A DNA stretch of 64,000 nt, from positions 310,001-374,000 of the forward strand of contig NZ_JASITB010000004.1 of assembly GCF_030063455.1 (NCBI RefSeq). The letters are read 5' to 3'. The notes under the pieces are model-generated. The model was not told where the DNA came from. It searched no databases and worked only from the letters and a program-made list of their open reading frames with translations. Positions 16,351 to 24,097 of this stretch are shown here, one piece after another. How positions within the stretch are numbered: position 1 is the first letter of the stretch; each line of letters opens with the position of its first letter. The position numbers were made by a program, and so were the translations under genes. The DNA comes from Cryobacterium sp. PH31-O1 (GTDB lineage: Bacteria; Actinomycetota; Actinomycetes; Actinomycetales; Microbacteriaceae).

Positions 16351-16845
16351 ATGAAAGACGCATCCCTCTATTACGTGACCGGCCTGCTCACCGACGGGCA
16401 GTTGTGGGTGTCCACCTCCACCGAAACGCTTATCGAGGGCCTCGTACTGGGCTGCTCCGAGGGAGCTGATCATGCGGCGCGCGCGAAGCTCCGACACAAT
16501 TTCCTCCTCGCGGCCGCCACCGCATGTCAGGAGGGACTGATCGAGCACGCGATAGAGGAGGGCAAGTGGAATGAAGATACGGCGCCGACATGGGAGCGAG
16601 ATCGGTTGCGCGCAAACAAAGCCGGACGAGGCCCAAGCGCTGGTGTGTGGAGTTGCGCGGCGCCCCTCGTGCTCGTGCAATCCTCGGACGCGCGGGCACG
16701 GACAAAACGGACCGCCGTAAAAGGCAATGTTTTGATTCTCGAGGCGCGTACGCCGGCGCACTTACTGATCAGCCTAAAGAAGCTGGGGATGGTAGATGCG
16801 GGTCACGTCAACGGCAAGAGCAAGGTACACGAACCCTACCTTTAA
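16351..16845 (+). CDS. Element protein of unknown function, paralogue of 1802-2329 (164 aa)
   Basis: Full-length relative of the 175-residue product of 1802-2329 (LRHNFLLAAATACQEGL; WERDRLRANKAGRG; VKGNVLILEA; LISLKKLGMVDAG). No catalytic motif or known family is evident. The start is fixed by the 8-base spacing from GCCGCGCATG; there is no usable Shine-Dalgarno, so leaderless expression is likely. Possession of two copies on opposite sides of the restriction module suggests the module was inserted into, or assembled within, a pre-existing array of such genes. Confidence 0.65.
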   Translation: MKDASLYYVTGLLTDGQLWVSTSTETLIEGLVLGCSEGADHAARAKLRHNFLLAAATACQEGLIEHAIEEGKWNEDTAPTWERDRLRANKAGRGPSAGVWSCAAPLVLVQSSDARARTKRTAVKGNVLILEARTPAHLLISLKKLGMVDAGHVNGKSKVHEPYL

Positions 16846-16982
16846 GATTGTTTTCGAAATCTCGGTCTCTGTCTACGCATGACTCTTGTGACGGACCTCC
16901 ACGCGGGCGCAGGACATTGCAGGACCAGCGTTGCCAAAATTACTCGTTCGAGTTTGTAATAACTCTGGCAAAGCTTGCAGGT

Positions 16983-16992
16983 GCCGCGCATG
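16983..16992 (+). promoter_or_regulatory. GCCGCGCATG element
   Basis: Copy of the 10-mer 72 bases before the ATG at 17,065; preceded by GCAAAGCTTGCAGGT, which resembles the sequence upstream of the 15,675 and 18,278 copies. Confidence 0.5.
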
Positions 16993-17064
16993 GACTACGG
17001 GGCGGCAGATACCTGCCGTCGAAAAATTTACATCATTCGAGTACAGCCACCCTAAGGAACGACC

Positions 17065-17415
17065 ATGACGAACAACGATTCTGACTACACCGCAGCCGAA
17101 ATTATTGACGAGTGGAGCACAAATGACCGCCTTCTGAGGCTCTTACTCTCATACGCCGCGGAAATTGAAACCATCTGGGGAGACGAGCTTGCCCCTAAGC
17201 CTGCCCTCGACAGGCCCATCCTCGCGAGCACCACAGAAACGGGCTTTAACCCGTCCGAAGCAATGTACGCGGCAATGGTCCGACTCCTCCTTGAAGATGA
17301 CGGCATTCCAACCGCGCAAAGCTCATCAGTGGTTTGCAACCGTGGCCTGCTCTCCCAGTATCGCGACTTGGCAGCTGAACCCAGTCTGGTCGTCCAGCAC
17401 ATTCTTAGCCGATAG
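17065..17415 (+). CDS. Hypothetical element protein (116 aa)
   Basis: ATG 17,065 follows a Shine-Dalgarno-like AAGGAACG. The protein begins MTNNDSDYTAAEIIDEW, contains a helical middle (RLLRLLLSYAAEIETIWG) and a C-terminal region with a Cys and a likely amphipathic helix (LVVQHILSR). No family recognised. Downstream it faces the minus-strand gene ending at 17,454. Confidence 0.6.
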   Translation: MTNNDSDYTAAEIIDEWSTNDRLLRLLLSYAAEIETIWGDELAPKPALDRPILASTTETGFNPSEAMYAAMVRLLLEDDGIPTAQSSSVVCNRGLLSQYRDLAAEPSLVVQHILSR

Positions 17416-17453
17416 GGGTTCTATCGATTCCGCGACGCTACGCACTGGTCAGG

Positions 17454-18086
17454 CTAGTACTCGTTGTGCTCAGCGATGGCCTTGTCCACAGAGTCGAGGG
17501 GTGCCCATTTCAGCAACCGTGCGGGATCAACCAAATCGGCTGGCGTGACTGTCACGATTCGGTCTTTGAACCGGTCGACGAATGGTTCGTAGGCAAGGAC
17601 GTCATCGGCTTCCATGAGCATCCTGGAGCCCTCGACGACTAGGTCGTAATTGACGGCGACGAAGGCATAGGTCCAAGGCGCGACCCGTTCGACCCAACCG
17701 TCCGTTCGGACGACGTCATTGGCTTCGTCTTCTTCGGCATCGAGAGCGTCATACATCCAGTTGTCGACCGCACGAAGCATCATGGTGACCTGGTAGTCCT
17801 CATATGTCTCGTCTCCGTAGATCTCACGGCCACGCTGGTCTGGGTCAACGTCCTCACCGTCCCGGAGCTCTTTCGCCAGATCAGCGCATGGCCCGGCGAG
17901 GGCGATGCGCGCTGTGGTTTCCGGGTCACCGTTCGTTGATGACGACCTTACTTCGCACCAACCGCCGGAATCCCGCTCGATGGACTCGAAGCTGTTCCCG
18001 AGATAGATAGAAGCGAGAGCATGCGCGACGCCATGCTGGGCCTCGACTGTAGACAATCTGTCGGAGAGATTGTGTTCCTTTGTCAT
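17454..18086 (-). CDS. Peptidase M41/M50-like domain protein lacking the HExxH glutamate (210 aa)
   Basis: The segment EAQHGVAHALASIYLGNSF aligns with the HEAGHAvva.alG active site of FtsH-like (M41) metallopeptidases, and ARIALAGPCADLAKE matches the following 'laGpaAE' block. In the first motif the glutamate of HExxH is replaced (HGVAH), so ordinary zinc-protease catalysis is not expected. The remainder is acidic. Start at ATG 18,086 (MTKEHN); upstream in-frame sequence looks non-coding. It may be a pseudo-protease, an inhibitor or a binding protein; the M41 relation is my reading of a short motif. Confidence 0.45.
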   Translation of the reverse strand: MTKEHNLSDRLSTVEAQHGVAHALASIYLGNSFESIERDSGGWCEVRSSSTNGDPETTARIALAGPCADLAKELRDGEDVDPDQRGREIYGDETYEDYQVTMMLRAVDNWMYDALDAEEDEANDVVRTDGWVERVAPWTYAFVAVNYDLVVEGSRMLMEADDVLAYEPFVDRFKDRIVTVTPADLVDPARLLKWAPLDSVDKAIAEHNEY

Positions 18087-18277
18087 GATTCGGTGGGCTC
18101 CGTGGTGCTTGATCGAGAACTCGGACCGTACGAGCTTACTTAGCCCGAGTGACGCTTTGCTTCGCATAGAGCGCGGCCGTACTCGCGAGCCGACGAGTCT
18201 TCCCCTCGATGCGAGGCCGCCGTGGGCCACCGGAGTCACGACGAAGCTCGTTGGGTTCTCGCAGAAACCTGGCAGAT

Positions 18278-18287
18278 GCCGCGCATG
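18278..18287 (+). promoter_or_regulatory. GCCGCGCATG element before the xis-int operon
   Basis: Copy of the 10-mer 56 bases before the excisionase ATG. Upstream GAAACCTGGCAGAT resembles the flank of the copies at 15,675 and 16,983. Its presence here links the control of excision to that of the small cargo genes. Confidence 0.55.
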
Positions 18288-18343
18288 ACGTGTGTGGACC
18301 GCGGAACACCTCGATCCGCACATCGAACCGGAAGCACAGAACC

Positions 18344-18607
18344 ATGACCATTTTAATTACCCACACGTCGCCCAGGGCGACGCTCCTCACCGCCGATGAG
18401 GTCGCCAATCGGCTCCGCGTCCCCCTCGCGACTCTGTACAAGTGGCGTTCCGTCGGCGGAGGTCCTGAAGGATATTTCGTCGGACGCCACCTGAGATTCA
18501 CAGAGCAAGCCGTCGATTCTTGGTTCACCGGCGGCGGAAACAAGGCAGCCAATATCGTTGCCAAAATCGCTGCCAAGACCTCGGCAAAGGCCGCCGCTCG
18601 TGGCTAA
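18344..18607 (+). CDS. xis: Excisionase-like helix-turn-helix protein (87 aa)
   Basis: LLTADEVANRLRVPLATLYK is an excisionase/MerR-type helix-turn-helix, followed by the wing EGYFVGRHLRFTEQAVDSW. A lysine/alanine-rich tail (AKIAAKTSAKAAARG) could add DNA affinity. The gene overlaps the integrase start by 8 bases, so it is the directionality factor of that integrase or its co-expressed regulator. The start MTILITHTSP follows the leader that begins at the GCCGCGCATG element. Confidence 0.75.
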   Translation: MTILITHTSPRATLLTADEVANRLRVPLATLYKWRSVGGGPEGYFVGRHLRFTEQAVDSWFTGGGNKAANIVAKIAAKTSAKAAARG

Positions 18608-19877
18608 CCGCACGCTTGGCGTCGGCGGCACGCCCTTTGGCAAAATATCTACTCGACCGCTCCCGAACGGAAATGTGCAAGCGAAAGCTCGTATTCGTTT
18701 CGAGATCGGTGGAAAACTGTATCCGTTTACAGCTCAAGGAGCTGACGACGACTTCGCGATAGCTGCCCTGAAAGCCAAATTGCTCACCGCGACAGAGCCG
18801 GTACGCAAGCGCAGACCCACCAAGGATGTCGATGGCGTGACAATTCGACCCGAGTTCACCACGGCCATCGAGAAGATTGAGCCTGAAACTCTAGTTAGGG
18901 ATGCCATCGCGCTGTGGTTGCGGTCAATCGATGGCGACCCGCTACGCCGGGCACAGACTCGGGATACGTATCGTCAAACTGCGAGGCAGTCACTCCTATT
19001 TAAGTATGGCAACACCGAGGTCGGTAACCTCGATGCGGGCCGACTCAAGCGCTACTTCACGACGCTCGCTCAAACCCAGCCGTCCTTGGCTCGCCGAGCA
19101 AGATGGATGCTTCAGCAAGTGCTCGCGGACGCTGTGCTGGACAAGGCGCTCCCACACAACTTGGTGATGGATACACCTAAAGTGAAGCGACCCGAGCACG
19201 AACAACCTGAAGTTCTCACTATTGAGGACTTTCAGAAGATGAGGCAGTTGATAGTTGACTGGCGCACGGCCCGCGCCGGCCTCGGTGGCGCACAACGAGA
19301 CCGTTCCTTTGTACTTACGGACGTCGTTGAAATTCTGGGCGGGACTGCGCTACGAATCAACGAGCTCCTAGGGCTGCGGCACTCCGACGTCGATTACGAG
19401 CAGGGAACGGTCGCCGTGTGCGGAACCCTCGTCGAGCTGGACGGACTCGGCCTTAGATTCCAGCCTCGGACCAAGACCCCCGCGGGCATGCGCACAATCA
19501 CCTTGCCTCGTTTCGCCCTCGACGCTCTCCAGCGGCAGGCGAAACTCAATGGACACGCAGAATACATCTTTTCTACCGGGACCGGAAACTTCGTGAACTC
19601 ACACAATATCGCCCGGTCATGGCGCGCAGCCCGCACCGAATCCCCACTCGTCTGGGCAGAGATGAAGTCCCTCCGCGCGTCCGTCGCGACCTGGATTGAG
19701 AACGAATCAGGCCTTGCTGCCGCGTCAGCGCAGCTCGGGCATGCGGTCGCAGTAGTTGGCGGCTCGAAGGTCACCGCGAAGTACTACATCGGCAAGAAGG
19801 GCCGCAAAATTGTCGACAACTCAGAGATACTTGGCGACCTTGTCGGACCCAATGTGGCGAATGAAAGTGGCGACTGA
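18600..19877 (+). CDS. int: Tyrosine site-specific integrase (425 aa)
   Basis: Phage-type tyrosine recombinase. The catalytic pattern is visible: Arg in GGTALRINELLGLRHSDVD, Lys in RTKTPAGMRTI, Arg in MKSLRASVATWI, His in AQLGHAVAVV, and the nucleophile Tyr in KVTAKYYIG. The HxxR histidine is replaced by Lys (KSLR), which occurs in actinobacterial integrases. An N-terminal SAM-like core-binding domain covers about residues 90-190. The GTG at 18,600 is the most economical start because it overlaps the end of xis. The gene runs straight into the tRNA-Arg gene, its predicted attachment site. Confidence 0.88.
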   Translation: MANRTLGVGGTPFGKISTRPLPNGNVQAKARIRFEIGGKLYPFTAQGADDDFAIAALKAKLLTATEPVRKRRPTKDVDGVTIRPEFTTAIEKIEPETLVRDAIALWLRSIDGDPLRRAQTRDTYRQTARQSLLFKYGNTEVGNLDAGRLKRYFTTLAQTQPSLARRARWMLQQVLADAVLDKALPHNLVMDTPKVKRPEHEQPEVLTIEDFQKMRQLIVDWRTARAGLGGAQRDRSFVLTDVVEILGGTALRINELLGLRHSDVDYEQGTVAVCGTLVELDGLGLRFQPRTKTPAGMRTITLPRFALDALQRQAKLNGHAEYIFSTGTGNFVNSHNIARSWRAARTESPLVWAEMKSLRASVATWIENESGLAAASAQLGHAVAVVGGSKVTAKYYIGKKGRKIVDNSEILGDLVGPNVANESGD

Positions 19878-19896
19878 ATTTTCGGGACAAACAACA

Positions 19897-19927
19897 AACC
19901 CCCGCAATCCCAATGATTGCGGGGGTT
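19897..19927 (+). terminator. Terminator between integrase and tRNA-Arg
   Basis: AACCCCCGCAATC and GATTGCGGGGGTT form a 13-bp stem with loop CCAAT, followed on the plus strand by TTCTTG. It can stop integrase transcription and, read the other way, also that of the tRNA. Confidence 0.75.
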
Positions 19928-19933
19928 TTCTTG

Positions 19934-20006
19934 TGCGCCCGAAGGGATTCGAACCCCCAACCTTCTGATCCGTAGTCAGATGCTCTATCCGTTGAGCTAC
20001 GAGCGC
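19934..20006 (-). tRNA. tRNA-Arg (anticodon ACG)
   Basis: A complete cloverleaf on the minus strand: acceptor GCGCTCG/CGGGCGC, anticodon loop within CTGACTACGGATCAG, T-arm GGGGGTTCGAATCCC. CCA is not encoded. The 3' end lies next to the integrase, so its last 20-50 bases are the probable attachment core; the gene remains intact after integration. Confidence 0.95.
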
Positions 20007-20156
20007 ATGTCAATCCCGCGAACTTTAACGCCCGGAGACAACTTGAAAACTATACCAGCTAACGGAGGCTCCTCGCGCCGCGGCCCGGTTCGAACGCGCC
20101 AACGCCGGCAAAATCAACCCCTGTTATCGCTTGCAGTCGGGTGCTTTACTAACCGG

Positions 20157-20894
20157 GTGAACGAGACGAGTCGTACCGAACGAGAATCCTTTGACTACTC
20201 CGACCTGCGCGCCGTCTTCATTAACTGCACCCTCAAACGCAGCCCGGAGGTGAGCAACACCCAGGGAATCGTTGACCTCAGCGCCCGAATCATGAGGGAA
20301 CAGGGAGTGCAGGTCGACCTCATTCGTGCCATCGACCATGACATCGCCACCGGGGTCTACCCCGATATGACCGAACACGGTTGGCCAGCGGATGCCTGGC
20401 CGTCGCTATTTGCGACGGTGCAAGCCGCCGATATCCTCGTGCTGGCCGGTCCGATCTGGCTCGGCGACAACGGCTCGGTGACCAAACGCATTGTGGAAAG
20501 GCTCTACGCTCACTCGGGTGAATACAACGAGAAGGGACAATACATCTTCTACGGCAAGGTCGGCGGGGCGATCATCACCGGCAACGAAGACGGCGTGAAA
20601 CACTGCACGTCGAACCTGCTTTACAGCCTTCAGCACGTTGGCTATTCGATCCCACCCGCCGCCGATTCCGGCTGGATCGGCGAAATCGGACCTGGCCCGA
20701 GTTACCTCGACGAGGGTTCGGGCGGCCCGCAGAACGACTTCACCAACCGCAACACAACCTTCATGAGCTGGAATCTCATGCACCTCGCCTCGATCCTAAA
20801 GAAGAACGGCGGCATTCCGGCCTTCGGCAACCTGCGCCAGGACTGGGACCGCGGCGAGCGCTTCGGGTTCGAGCCGAACCCGGAATATCGGTAG
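20157..20894 (+). CDS. NAD(P)H-dependent flavodoxin-fold oxidoreductase (245 aa)
   Basis: FMN-reductase/flavodoxin-like protein. The N-terminal strand and phosphate loop (RAVFINCTLKRSPEVSNTQG) bind FMN, and ADILVLAGPIWLGDNGSVTK with GKVGGAIITGNEDG are the other flavin contacts of the family. The start is GTG 20,157; longer open frame upstream runs through the tRNA. Substrate not predictable; such proteins reduce quinones, azo dyes or nitro compounds with NAD(P)H. First chromosomal gene beyond the element. Confidence 0.75.
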   Translation: MNETSRTERESFDYSDLRAVFINCTLKRSPEVSNTQGIVDLSARIMREQGVQVDLIRAIDHDIATGVYPDMTEHGWPADAWPSLFATVQAADILVLAGPIWLGDNGSVTKRIVERLYAHSGEYNEKGQYIFYGKVGGAIITGNEDGVKHCTSNLLYSLQHVGYSIPPAADSGWIGEIGPGPSYLDEGSGGPQNDFTNRNTTFMSWNLMHLASILKKNGGIPAFGNLRQDWDRGERFGFEPNPEYR

Positions 20895-21072
20895 CAATCT
20901 GAAGCACGGTTCGACAGATCGGGGAACCCAGCGCTACGCCAAACATTTTTGTTCTAGCCTTCGTTCGCGCCGCCCGCTCCCACACCGGGTGCACTCGACG
21001 AGTGCGACACCGGCGGCGAGCGCCGCCACGTGTGGCAACGGTTTCTGTCGGGGCTGTGACCTCTAGCATGGG

Positions 21073-21489
21073 GTGATGGTCATCGCCCGTTCCCGCCGCG
21101 CTGCGGGGCCGGGCAATTACCTCGCCATCGTCGTCTTTGCCGTGGTCTACCTGATCGTCGCCGCATATTGGCCCCGTCCGCTCTGGGTGGCTGGACTCTA
21201 CCTCATCGCCAGCCTGATCTGTTTTGTGCTGTACGCCACGGACAAGCGGCGGGCGAGGAACGGCAGCTCGCGAGTGCCGGAACGCACCCTGCTGGTCTGG
21301 GGCTTCATCGGCGGTTGGCCTGGTGCCATCGTGGCGCAGCAGGTGTTGCGCCATAAGACCCAGAAGAAAAGCTTTCGCGAGGCGTTCTGGGCTACGGTCG
21401 TGCTCAACGGCGGCCTCTTCGTTGCCCTGAGTTCACCCGCGGTCGATCGATTAACGACTCACGCGGTGCAGACTTTCCTCACGCGGTGA
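21073..21489 (+). CDS. DUF1294 family membrane protein (138 aa)
   Basis: Small integral membrane protein: helices around residues 15-31 and 38-55, the family signature YATDKRRARNG...VPERTLLVWGFIGGWPGA, then a further helix (FWATVVLNGGLFVALS). The start is GTG 21,073 or ATG 21,076. DUF1294 has no defined role to my knowledge. It converges on the minus-strand gene ending at 21,479 with an 11-base overlap. Confidence 0.75.
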   Translation: MMVIARSRRAAGPGNYLAIVVFAVVYLIVAAYWPRPLWVAGLYLIASLICFVLYATDKRRARNGSSRVPERTLLVWGFIGGWPGAIVAQQVLRHKTQKKSFREAFWATVVLNGGLFVALSSPAVDRLTTHAVQTFLTR

Positions 21490-21748
21490 CTTCGGATTCT
21501 TCGCCGTCGCGTGGCGTCGCGACGGTATCCGGATCAGTCTGGGGGTAGATGCTTCGGGTTTCGAGGCGACGTCGCTGGCCCGGCATGAGGTCACCGAGGT
21601 ACACCCGCGGCAGGATCTTCGCGATCGCAAGTGCCGCGTACATCACCGTGTTGATGGCGACGAAGGTCGCGAGGATGGCGAAGAAGTCGGATTGCAGTAC
21701 CGACCCCGGCAGCAGAATCCCCAGGGGCATCAACATCATGCTGATCAT
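21479..21748 (-). CDS. Small membrane protein next to a glycosyltransferase (89 aa)
   Basis: Hypothetical protein with two predicted membrane segments (MPLGILLPGSVL; FFAILATFVAINTVMYAALAIA) and a hydrophilic C-terminal tail. Its start overlaps the end of the glycosyltransferase gene by 4 bases, so the two are translated together and the protein may be a subunit or chaperone of the transferase. Not otherwise recognised. Confidence 0.65.
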   Translation of the reverse strand: MISMMLMPLGILLPGSVLQSDFFAILATFVAINTVMYAALAIAKILPRVYLGDLMPGQRRRLETRSIYPQTDPDTVATPRDGEESEVTA

Positions 21749-23190
21749 GTGATCACCACCGGTCGCTCCGTGATCGGCTGCTTCACGTGGCCCCAGCTTC
21801 CCTGCCGTCCCAGCGTGATGTCGATGATTCCCTTGACGTAGACGGCGTTGAGGTACATATCAAAGAGCAGTTCCGGAAGCACCGTGACGGCAAGCGCGCG
21901 GGCCGCCCAGCCTCCCTTCCAGACGGAGACGACACGTTCAGTCGTGAAGATGGTGCCGATGCCCAGCCAGAAGGGGAACCACACCCAGGCGTCCACCGAC
22001 AGCAGCGTTAGAACAATGAGAAAGAGAAAGGCCGAGAGGGCGATCGCGCTGTAGCCGATGCCGAGCTGTTGGGCCCAGTACCGCAGGGTGGACGGCGTAA
22101 TGCCGTACGCGCCGATGTTTTCCAAAGCCCCGCGCTGCCAGCGCAGGCGCTGCACCCACAGGCTGCGCAGTGTGGGCATGACCTCGGTGACTACCGTGCA
22201 CTCCGACGGCGAGATAATGAGCGCCCCGAGCGACTTCAACGCTATCGTCAGCTCGTTGTCTTCGGTGAGCGCTTGGGTATCGTACACATCACCGATTTGT
22301 CCGGGGAGCGTCGAACCGCGATTGCTCGCGACCGCCCGCAGCGCACGGGACCGGAACATGGATGCCGTTCCCGTCAGCACGAAGACCATCCCGCGGCGGC
22401 GCTTGATCTGAGCGGAGTAGCGCACGTACTCGTTGCGCTGCATCTGACCGAGTATTCCGCGGCCCGGTTCGCCGTAGAACAAACCTCCAACGGCCATCAG
22501 CGCACGATCACTGGTGAAACGGGCGACGCCGGTCTCGAGAAAACCAGCATCCAGTGTCGTGTCGGCGTCGACGATCATGATGATGTCGTTGTCGCCCTGA
22601 TCGGGCAGAATGCGGGCCAGAACCTGGTTCAGGGCGCCCGCCTTCTTCTTGGTGTTGCCCAGCGATTCATAAACTTCGACTCCATGTTTCAGCGCCACGG
22701 CCACAGTGCCATCGGTGCAGTTGTCGGCGACGACGATGACCCGTTCGGGTCGGTGGGACTGCGACAAGAGCGAGCTGAGAGTGGCCGGCAGCGACGCTTC
22801 CTCGTTGTGGGCGGGAATCAACACGGTGATGGCGACGGGACCAGCGAAAACACCGCGCGTGGCTGCCATCACGATCTTGGGAGCGAGCGGGGCCCTGCGG
22901 TAGTTCGACGACCTTCGCGATTTGTTGGTCACCCGGCGTTCGATCAGGGCAACCCCTACAGCGAAAAATATCGCCAAGGCAACGGCGGCCAGCAGAACTC
23001 GGGGGGCTGGTATGTCCAGGGCATAGAGGTAGGTCCAAACACCGAGGAGCAAGCCTTCGTCGACGGCTTGGCCCGCTACGGGCTCGTCTGAGGCGACGGC
23101 CACCCAGAGCAGTGTCGCGGCGCCGACGGCAGTCGCGGCGACCAGCAGGCCTACCGAACGGCTAAACTTTTGTCCCCCCATAATGGGCAC
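21745..23190 (-). CDS. Membrane-bound family 2 glycosyltransferase (481 aa)
   Basis: Processive-type GT2 enzyme of the cellulose/hyaluronan synthase group. After one or two N-terminal membrane helices comes the catalytic domain: ITVLIPAHNEEASLP (nucleotide binding), MIVDADTTLDAGF (DxD), TEDNELT (base) and QRLRWQRG (QxxRW). Three or more C-terminal helices follow. It uses a UDP-sugar to build or modify a surface polysaccharide; the product cannot be predicted. Start at 23,190 (GTG) or ATG 23,181. Confidence 0.82.
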   Translation of the reverse strand: MPIMGGQKFSRSVGLLVAATAVGAATLLWVAVASDEPVAGQAVDEGLLLGVWTYLYALDIPAPRVLLAAVALAIFFAVGVALIERRVTNKSRRSSNYRRAPLAPKIVMAATRGVFAGPVAITVLIPAHNEEASLPATLSSLLSQSHRPERVIVVADNCTDGTVAVALKHGVEVYESLGNTKKKAGALNQVLARILPDQGDNDIIMIVDADTTLDAGFLETGVARFTSDRALMAVGGLFYGEPGRGILGQMQRNEYVRYSAQIKRRRGMVFVLTGTASMFRSRALRAVASNRGSTLPGQIGDVYDTQALTEDNELTIALKSLGALIISPSECTVVTEVMPTLRSLWVQRLRWQRGALENIGAYGITPSTLRYWAQQLGIGYSAIALSAFLFLIVLTLLSVDAWVWFPFWLGIGTIFTTERVVSVWKGGWAARALAVTVLPELLFDMYLNAVYVKGIIDITLGRQGSWGHVKQPITERPVVIT

Positions 23191-23311
23191 TGTAACGATC
23201 GGATCTGTTTACTTGCTGTGGAGTGACATTTTCTCGGCAAGTAGCCAGTTTGGCCACGGGCCGAGTACCGATCAGGCTGCGGACCGACGGGACCACGGGC
23301 GATCACGGCAA

Positions 23312-23881
23312 TCAGTACTCGTTGAACTCAGGGCTAATCGCCGCGTCGTGCTTGGCTTTCAGAATCGCGAGGTTGATAAGAACGAACGCTTCGAGGCGTT
23401 CGTCGCGATGTTCAGCGTAGTCCGGCTCGCGCTGGTCGACAGCCAGTTCGATGAGCTTCGACGAGACCGCCGAGCTGACTTCCTCGCTCGCTGACCGCTG
23501 CGCACTGGCCACGATGCGCGCTACCTGGTCGTCATCATCGGCAACGGCGTCGAGGGCGAGCGTCAACCGCTCGTGCACCCGGAGCCTGAGCGCGAACTGC
23601 TTGAGGTCGTGTCGTTGGTCGTCGGTAAAGCTCAGCCGCCACTTCATCGCTGCGAGGTCTTTGCCCATGCGGCTGACCCGTCGGGCGTACTCTTCATTCT
23701 GCCGAGCCAGCCGATGCAACTCGCTGCGGGCGTTGTCGGCGTACCGCGCGGGATCGTAGTCAAAGTGTTCTCGTAGTGCTCCGACGATTATGTCGTTCTT
23801 CACCGCCATTCGCACCGCCGAAAGCGCGATGAGCAGGCCTTCGTCAACCGTGCGCTCAAGGTCGGGCAGCTCAGCGTTCAC
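23312..23881 (-). CDS. Conserved hypothetical protein (189 aa)
   Basis: Soluble, charged, largely helical protein (ARYADNARSELHRLARQNEE; AALRLRVHERL-like segment; AHRDERLEAFVLINLAILKA). No signal peptide or known catalytic motif. I do not recognise the family. It stands alone, with 121 bases to the glycosyltransferase and 216 bases of AT-rich DNA on the other side. Confidence 0.6.
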   Translation of the reverse strand: MNAELPDLERTVDEGLLIALSAVRMAVKNDIIVGALREHFDYDPARYADNARSELHRLARQNEEYARRVSRMGKDLAAMKWRLSFTDDQRHDLKQFALRLRVHERLTLALDAVADDDDQVARIVASAQRSASEEVSSAVSSKLIELAVDQREPDYAEHRDERLEAFVLINLAILKAKHDAAISPEFNEY

Positions 23882-24097
23882 GTCGGGTTCACTGACGTGC
23901 GCGTGAGCGTCAGCACGACGCCGGGACCGATTCCAAATGATTGCGCCACCACTTCCTCGTGCAGGTGACTTCTATTTTATGCTGCCGTATTATTTGCTCC
24001 CTACCGTTATCGCTAATAGTCGTCCAGGGTCGGTGGAGCGACCTCCCCTCCGCGCATCTACTTTGGCGGTTCGGCGACTGGCGCAGCATCCGCTCTT

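Larger units (their letters stand above)
1..19940. mobile_element. Integrative element (right-hand part), inserted at tRNA-Arg(ACG)
   Basis: An excisionase-like gene and a tyrosine integrase (18,344-19,877) end 57 bases from the 3' end of a tRNA-Arg gene, the classic arrangement of an element integrated into a tRNA 3' end. Cargo to the left is a type III restriction module flanked by small unknown genes that share an upstream 10-mer. Genes to the right of the tRNA look like ordinary chromosome. I see no second copy of the tRNA 3' sequence inside the window, so the left attachment site probably lies before base 1. No relaxase, replication, terminase or capsid genes are visible, so the type (phage satellite, ICE remnant or other integrative island) is open. 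Bases 1-241 hold no gene I can support. Confidence 0.75.

Noticed and set aside
1-18000. Left attachment site of the element
   Set aside because: I looked for a second copy of the tRNA-Arg 3' sequence (GGGGGTTCGAATCCC region) and did not see one within the window.
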